Source: Candidatus Caenarcanales bacterium
Lineage (GTDB): Bacteria > Cyanobacteriota > Vampirovibrionia > Caenarcaniphilales > Caenarcanaceae
Reading direction: 5' to 3'
Length of the DNA stretch: 27,160 nucleotides
NCBI GenBank assembly: GCA_947489925.1
Contig: CANLFK010000007.1
Coordinates: 1-27,160 of the forward strand
In this document: positions 22,993 to 27,160 of the stretch, piece by piece
Layout: every line of letters starts with the position of its first letter
Numbering within the stretch: position 1 is the first letter of the stretch
Translations under genes and position numbers: made by a program
Notes under the pieces: model-generated
What the model saw: only the letters and a program-made list of their open reading frames with translations
What the model was told of the DNA's origin: nothing
Databases searched by the model: none

Positions 22993-23061
22993 AGTAGAAA
23001 CAGAGTGGCTAATGTTATTATTTGTGCTGAAAATAAACAAGTTTGGCAAGCCGAAGACTAG
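22993..23061 (+). repeat. Desaturase 3'-end repeat, copy C
   Basis: Covers the last 23 codons of the desaturase gene in frame, SRNRVANVIICAENKQ then VWQAED and a TAG stop, the same length as in copy A. 55 of 69 nt and 17 of 22 residues agree with copy A. Several differences are silent third-position changes (AAT/AAC, GCG/GCT, GCG/GCC, GAT/GAC), so this copy diverged as a working gene end rather than as a decaying duplicate. It lacks the SMEGAV codons. It sits 11 nt before coaX and may be the displaced original end. Confidence 0.9.
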
Positions 23062-23072
23062 ACCACAAATTT

Positions 23073-23828
23073 ATGAATGAAGAAATTGTACAAATATTAT
23101 TATTAGGTAGTAGTAATTCTTGCTTAGCTTTATTTGAAAATAATGAATTAATTAAAGTAAAAAAAGTTAGTTCCAATCAGGAAAGCCTTGAAAAATTAAA
23201 ATTAAGTTTATTAAATATTAAATGCTTGATTGTAAGCGTTAGACCAGATTTAAATTTTTTGTTTGAAGGTGAAAAAAACTTTTACTTTTTTGATAAAAAC
23301 TTGGCGGCTGAGAAATTTGGCTTATTTGGCTTATACCCAGAAATGGGAGCTGACAGAATTTGTAATTTGATTGGAGCAATAAAAACTTGTTCGGGCAAAT
23401 CAGTAGGGGTTTTTGATTTAGGGACTTGCAATACTTGGTCTTTGCTTAACTATGAATTGCAATCTAAAAATTATCAATTAAAAGAAAGCTTTATAATTCC
23501 GGGTATAACTACTTCGTTTAAGTCTTTGAAGCAGTTTACCAGCAGTTTGAGTTTGGTGAATGAATGGGAGTTTATTGAATATTGTTTAACTCCTAAAAAT
23601 AAAAAGAGTATGAGAGCCGCTATTTGTGAAGGACAATTATATTTATTGCAATCTTTAATTCATTCATTTGAAAAGGCTTTAGAAGAATATAATGGACAAT
23701 TAATTATTACTGGCGGCTGGTCAAAGTTATTTGAAGGTAATTATTTTAAGCTTAAACCCAAAACCCTTTTAAAAATTGAACCGAATTTAACCATTTGGGG
23801 GGCTTATTTTTATTTGAAAGCCCTTTAG
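23073..23828 (+). CDS. coaX: Divergent type III pantothenate kinase
   Basis: A 251-residue CoaX-like protein; CoaX phosphorylates pantothenate in the first step of coenzyme A synthesis. The EMGADRICNLIGA segment carries the catalytic Asp (residue 94), FDLGTCNTW (114-122) is the second phosphate motif, SFIIPGITTSFKSLKQFTSSL is the pantothenate-side loop, and IITGGWSKLF the adenosine motif. The N-terminal DIGNT phosphate motif is degraded to LLGSSNS, losing the usual Asp. I chose the ATG at 23073; a TTG at 23043 would run into desaturase-tail copy C. It probably followed the desaturase directly before the island entered. Activity is uncertain given the lost Asp. Confidence 0.8.
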   Translation: MNEEIVQILLLGSSNSCLALFENNELIKVKKVSSNQESLEKLKLSLLNIKCLIVSVRPDLNFLFEGEKNFYFFDKNLAAEKFGLFGLYPEMGADRICNLIGAIKTCSGKSVGVFDLGTCNTWSLLNYELQSKNYQLKESFIIPGITTSFKSLKQFTSSLSLVNEWEFIEYCLTPKNKKSMRAAICEGQLYLLQSLIHSFEKALEEYNGQLIITGGWSKLFEGNYFKLKPKTLLKIEPNLTIWGAYFYLKAL

Positions 23829-23842
23829 AAAGTCTTAATTTG

Positions 23843-25033
23843 TTAATTATTAAAACGAGCATTAAAAGTATTAATTACATCAGCCAAAATATCTTTTATT
23901 TGTTTAGCAAAGCTTAAAGCATGTTTCTTTAAATGAGAAAAATAAGTACTCAATTCAGTATCTTCTTTTGACATAGTATTATCATAATCTTTGTTTAAGT
24001 CAGTTAAAGCTAAAGGTGCTTCACCACATAAAACCATAATATCGTCTTCTTTACCAATATAAAGTAATTTTTGTAATATTGATTGTAAAACTTCCATTAA
24101 ATTAGTAAAAGTTTGCTTTGTCCAATTTGTGAAATTATTAGCTTTGCCTCTATTATAAATTTGCTTGGCTTGTTCGGCTTGATGAACAATATTAATATGT
24201 TTTTCAACTAAACCATCAACATTAAAATCAGTTTTTCCGCTTGAAGTCCAGCCAGTAAATTGAATATTATTATTTTGTTCAACATTAAAGTCTAATTCAA
24301 ACATTTGCATTAAAGATTCAGTTTTAATGTCTGGTGCTTGTTCTGCTGTCAATTGATGTAATCTTTCATGTGCTTCCACTCCCACAATTCGCCCTCTCAC
24401 TTCATCATATTCTGCTCCTTGCCCATTATTAACATTGTCGCCAAAGTCTTTCCAAGGTAATGGATTAGTTTTAGCATTTGGTCTTTTATCTGAAATGACT
24501 TTAATTAAATAAATTGAACCTAATTCTGGGTCAAAAATTAAATGCCCTTGATATTTATTAATTTTTTCTATTAAGTCTGGGCAAAGTTCTAAGGCTTTTT
24601 TACCAGTTTCTGAATCAGGTGAAACTTCATATGCTTGCGGAGAGAAAATATAATTAGCTTGTCCGTCCAAAGCCGCATTCATTTTGGGTGAAAGTTGCCT
24701 GATCTTACCTTCGGTATTTTTTATAATATTATTTTGTTTAATTTCATTTGTGATGACTTTTCCCAAGGGAGATTTGTCTTTGTCTGGATTATAATCTTCA
24801 CTGTTTGGATCGTCTGAGCCTTCATCAGTATTTGGAGCTTGATTAGTTTGGTTTTGGGCAATTGGCGGGGCGGGTAAAGTTGAAGTTGCTCCAGCAGTTA
24901 AAGCACGAGCTGAATTTAAAGTGCGTGAAAAAGCACTACAAGATGCACAAGAACAAGCTGAACTATGAGGTATACTATTTACTTTAGACCCTATAAAATT
25001 AGAAGCCGAAGGTGTTATTTTTACCAAAGCCAT
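23843..25033 (-). CDS. Orphan protein with an HExxH motif and N-terminal cysteine cluster
   Basis: A 396-residue protein of no recognised family. Near the N-terminus is a cluster SACSCASCSAF (four cysteines with one more nearby absent), without a signal peptide or lipobox. Residues ~55-100 are a disordered Pro/Asp/Asn-rich linker. VEAHERLHQLTAE contains H222-E223-x-x-H226, the zinc-binding pattern of metallopeptidases, with Glu residues at about 239 and 246 as possible third ligands; the Arg inside the motif is atypical. The C-terminal third is helical. It could be a zinc peptidase, but the motif may be fortuitous. Start ATG at 25033; a good promoter lies upstream (25083-25111). Convergent with coaX. 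Confidence 0.7.
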   Translation of the reverse strand: MALVKITPSASNFIGSKVNSIPHSSACSCASCSAFSRTLNSARALTAGATSTLPAPPIAQNQTNQAPNTDEGSDDPNSEDYNPDKDKSPLGKVITNEIKQNNIIKNTEGKIRQLSPKMNAALDGQANYIFSPQAYEVSPDSETGKKALELCPDLIEKINKYQGHLIFDPELGSIYLIKVISDKRPNAKTNPLPWKDFGDNVNNGQGAEYDEVRGRIVGVEAHERLHQLTAEQAPDIKTESLMQMFELDFNVEQNNNIQFTGWTSSGKTDFNVDGLVEKHINIVHQAEQAKQIYNRGKANNFTNWTKQTFTNLMEVLQSILQKLLYIGKEDDIMVLCGEAPLALTDLNKDYDNTMSKEDTELSTYFSHLKKHALSFAKQIKDILADVINTFNARFNN

Positions 25034-25082
25034 ATTAAAAAATTAGTTTAAAAAATTGTTATTATAAAGAAGCTTTTATTTA

Positions 25083-25111
25083 ATAATATTAGTTTAGCAT
25101 TTTCTTGGCAA
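25083..25111 (-). promoter_or_regulatory. Sigma70-type promoter for the HExxH-motif gene
   Basis: On the minus strand, TTGCCA (25106-25111) and TATTAT (25083-25088) are separated by 17 nt, pointing toward the gene starting at 25033 with a leader of about 40 nt. Confidence 0.5.
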
Positions 25112-25156
25112 ATTTGTCTTACACAAAAACAGATTTTAGGGTAATAAAAAAATACA

Positions 25157-26488
25157 ATGGATTTTCTCTCTCCGAACTTAGAAACAGAGCGACCAAACTT
25201 AATTGATCAATTTAAAACAGAAGCTAATATCTTCTTAATTACATCTTATACTAATCAATCATTTTATATTAAATCTGCTAGTCTAACCAATGAGCAAGAA
25301 TTGACGATTATTATTATGCCAACTTCGGCTGATATTACTTCGGAATGGTTGAATTGGAAAGATAAAAACTATGCTGACTCTGCCGCTACTTTAACTAATG
25401 ATTTATTCCCAAATCAAACCAGACATTTAATGAGTGAGGTTTCGGCTGGAAAATATAAAGTACTTTTCTTGACAGCTGAAACATTTTTATATTGGTTTTC
25501 TGCTGGTTCAAATTCAATGGCAGTTGAGCATTATCGCAAATTAGCAGAACATAATTTAAGCAAACAAGTTTATGAAAATGCCCAAATTATTTTACAAAGA
25601 ACAACTCGCTTAATACTTTGTGAATTTGAATTAGCATATGCCAAAAATAATATATATAAACCAAAATATTTAGAAGTACTTTCTTTACTCAAAGAATTAA
25701 ATAAGCCAATTCTAGGACTTTCTTGGAATTCATCAGCTGAAGTAATTGAAAATATTTCGACATTGTTTCCAAGCAGTTCTATTATTCAGGAACAATTAAA
25801 ATTACCTACAATTAGCTTAAATGTTAAATATTGTTTTTCTAGGCTGGAAAAGCAAAAACACTTGGTAAATTTATTAAAAGATTCAAAATCAACTTTAATT
25901 TATGTCTCTAGTAATGAAGACTTAACTGATCTGGTTAATTTTATTAGGCATAAATTACCAAATTTAAATTTTAAAACTCTTCATAAACATCTTACTCCCG
26001 AATATAAAGCCGAAGCCTTAGATTATTTTTTAAATGATCCAAAGCCAGTTTTTATCTTAAACAGTGATTTAATAGAAGGTATTTATCGACCGAATATTGA
26101 TAGATTAATTCATTATTCACCGCCTTTGAGTTTAGCCAAATTTTATAAAGACTTGAATATAATTAATCAAAATAATTCAATACCTTTAACGGAATCTTAT
26201 TTATTGGCTTGTGAAGATGATATAAATTTGAATTATGCTCAAAAAGACCGTCTGTCAAAGCTTTATAATAAAGAAGGTTTTAGCTTAAATATTGATAAAC
26301 TAAAAAAACAATTTCTAAACTGGTTTTCAGAGCAAAAAGATTGCCGTTGGTATAATCTCGAAAAAGCTTTAACACCAAATTTAAATAGTCTGGAAAAATG
26401 TGGAATATGTGATTTGTGCAAAGGAAATAAAGCTTCTATTTTGAATGTATTTTTTATGTTTTTAGCTAAAATGAAATTAAAAGCCTAA
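25157..26488 (+). CDS. Degenerate RecQ-like helicase (probable pseudoenzyme)
   Basis: A 443-residue protein that aligns by eye along the whole RecQ helicase core and zinc domain, but with catalytic motifs lost. The Walker A region reads TSYTNQS (29-35) where RecQ has TGAGKS, so the Lys is gone. The DEAH box reads CEFE (155-158), followed by the recognisable YKPKYLEVLSLLK. Helicase motifs of the second domain are traceable (STLIYVSSNEDLTDLVNFI, IEGIYRPNIDRLIHYSPP), but the arginine-finger segment is NIINQNN. The RecQ zinc site is kept: C396, C415, C418, C421 (CGICDLC). It may bind DNA or a partner without ATP hydrolysis. No frameshifts, so it is maintained as a protein. The next gene starts 7 nt later. 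Confidence 0.75.
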   Translation: MDFLSPNLETERPNLIDQFKTEANIFLITSYTNQSFYIKSASLTNEQELTIIIMPTSADITSEWLNWKDKNYADSAATLTNDLFPNQTRHLMSEVSAGKYKVLFLTAETFLYWFSAGSNSMAVEHYRKLAEHNLSKQVYENAQIILQRTTRLILCEFELAYAKNNIYKPKYLEVLSLLKELNKPILGLSWNSSAEVIENISTLFPSSSIIQEQLKLPTISLNVKYCFSRLEKQKHLVNLLKDSKSTLIYVSSNEDLTDLVNFIRHKLPNLNFKTLHKHLTPEYKAEALDYFLNDPKPVFILNSDLIEGIYRPNIDRLIHYSPPLSLAKFYKDLNIINQNNSIPLTESYLLACEDDINLNYAQKDRLSKLYNKEGFSLNIDKLKKQFLNWFSEQKDCRWYNLEKALTPNLNSLEKCGICDLCKGNKASILNVFFMFLAKMKLKA

Positions 26489-26495
26489 TAAACCA

Positions 26496-27160
26496 ATGAA
26501 AGTTCAAAAAATTGATAATAGTAAAAATAAAAAACTAATTAGCCTAGTTTATCTTTCATATAGCTTAGGTTTTGGGCCTTTTATTTCATTAGCAATTCTA
26601 TTAAGTTTTCATAAAAATAAATTTATTGCTATTCAATTAATACAAGCTTTTTTAATACAGTTTTTAGCTTATAGTATAATTTTAGCTCTCACAGTCAGTC
26701 AAGTTACATATTCACAAATAAATAGTACTCCAAATCATTTTTTATTTAATTCAGTAATTCCTTTTTCTTTAGCTTTTCTAGAACCAGTTTTTCGAATTAC
26801 ATTTATAATACTTTCATTAATAATTATAAATAAAAATTTACCTCGTCTACCTTTATTTTATAAATTAGCAGATTTAATATATGAATTTTTTGGCAAGAAA
26901 AGTATAAAAAAAGCAAAGATATTCAATGCATTATTAGCTGGTTTCGGTAATATTTTTCTTAATCAAAAAGTATTAGGTTTAGTATTATTATTTGCACATT
27001 TTATAATTTTAATTAGTCTTTTTAGTTTAGTTTTGGCTTATTTTAATTTTCCTTTTGCTAAAAATATTTTAACTAGTTTAGGTTTTTACTTTCGGGTTGG
27101 AGACAAGTATTTTGCGGAAAATTTTATTAATTTAAATACAATTATTAGTTTAAGTTTATT
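26496..27160 (+). CDS. Multi-pass membrane protein, cut by the window end
   Basis: An ATG at 26496 opens a frame that stays open to the last base (221 codons visible). It is strongly hydrophobic with about five or six membrane helices. The first part (LSYSLGFGPFISLAILLSF, then AIQLIQAFLIQFLAY) resembles DUF4870/Tic20-like small membrane proteins; a later LLAGFGNIFLNQKVLGLVLL resembles the GxGxxxLxQ-type helix pairs of TM2-like proteins. Family not certain. It starts 7 nt after the RecQ-like gene and is probably co-transcribed with it. The 3' end is outside the window. Confidence 0.7.
   Translation, partial: MKVQKIDNSKNKKLISLVYLSYSLGFGPFISLAILLSFHKNKFIAIQLIQAFLIQFLAYSIILALTVSQVTYSQINSTPNHFLFNSVIPFSLAFLEPVFRITFIILSLIIINKNLPRLPLFYKLADLIYEFFGKKSIKKAKIFNALLAGFGNIFLNQKVLGLVLLFAHFIILISLFSLVLAYFNFPFAKNILTSLGFYFRVGDKYFAENFINLNTIISLSL

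Larger units (their letters stand above)
16062..23061 (+). mobile_element. Putative composite island inserted in the 3' end of the desaturase gene
   Basis: Bounded by directly repeated copies of the desaturase 3' end: copy A in the gene, copy C just before coaX, with copy B between them dividing the region into a ~0.9-kb and a ~5.9-kb segment. The cargo is a TM2-SHOCT gene with remnants, the caspase-like operon, and three HicBA toxin-antitoxin pairs. The cargo operon uses clear Shine-Dalgarno sites, unlike the flanking genes. No integrase, transposase or relaxase is visible, so the mobility mechanism is unknown; homologous recombination at the shared gene end or a trans-acting integrase are possibilities. 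That this is an insertion is inferred from the repeats and cargo type. Confidence 0.6.

Noticed and set aside
23043..23072. Upstream TTG start extending coaX by ten codons
   Set aside because: The extra codons lie in the end of desaturase-tail copy C, read out of its frame; the ATG at 23073 gives a normal CoaX N-terminus.
1..27160. Alternative genetic code (for example TGA read as an amino acid)
   Set aside because: TGA is used as a normal stop in hicB genes and conserved proteins contain no in-frame TGA, so the standard bacterial code applies.

Overview
The window looks like chromosome from an AT-rich bacterium with the standard bacterial code. The best guess is a non-photosynthetic relative of Cyanobacteria (Melainabacteria/Vampirovibrionia-like). 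This is inferred from a cyanobacterial/plant-type (CrtP-like) phytoene desaturase, a PlsY with the cyanobacterial GSTG-type motif, and an F1 beta subunit gene separated from the rest of the ATP synthase cluster. Taxonomy cannot be proven from sequence reading alone. Most housekeeping genes here start without a visible Shine-Dalgarno sequence.

Layout. 1-3000: an orphan hypothetical gene and a Cys-rich TadE-like pilus/secretion protein. 3117-4708: tRNA-Val(TAC) and a lone atpD. 4849-8393 (minus strand): rpsL-rpsG followed by two TerD-family genes and a membrane-anchored TPR protein. 8544-12509 (plus): era, a palindromic intergenic repeat element, plsY, a NuoI-like ferredoxin, a lipoprotein and a family 2 glycosyltransferase. 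12506-14571 (minus): a UbiG-like methyltransferase and a GH57 glycosidase. 14742-16151: the desaturase. 23073-27160: a divergent type III pantothenate kinase (coaX), an orphan protein with an HExxH motif, a degenerate RecQ-like protein and a membrane protein cut by the window edge.

The most interesting part is an apparent accessory island (about 16.15-22.99 kb) between the desaturase and coaX. The 3' end of the desaturase gene is present three times in the same orientation: at its own end (copy A), at 17.02-17.11 kb (copy B, 77/79 identical to A) and at 22.99-23.06 kb just before coaX (copy C, about 80% identical over the last 69 nt, same reading frame, same length to the stop). This is the footprint expected if foreign segments repeatedly entered the 3' end of this gene while regenerating its coding end. 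No integrase, transposase or recombinase is visible in the island.

The island has three parts. (i) A small TM2-SHOCT membrane protein with flanking remnants. (ii) A tight four-gene minus-strand operon with good Shine-Dalgarno sites: an unknown beta-rich protein, a helical/linker/helical protein, a caspase-like protease with a visible His/Cys dyad and coiled-coil insertion, and a secreted protein. (iii) Three tandem HicB-HicA toxin-antitoxin cassettes whose borders are nearly identical but whose cores have diverged, consistent with a recombining cassette array. A hicB start remnant sits directly against copy B, linking hic cassettes to the desaturase-tail copies. The caspase operon is a candidate undescribed conflict/regulated-proteolysis system; its function is inference.
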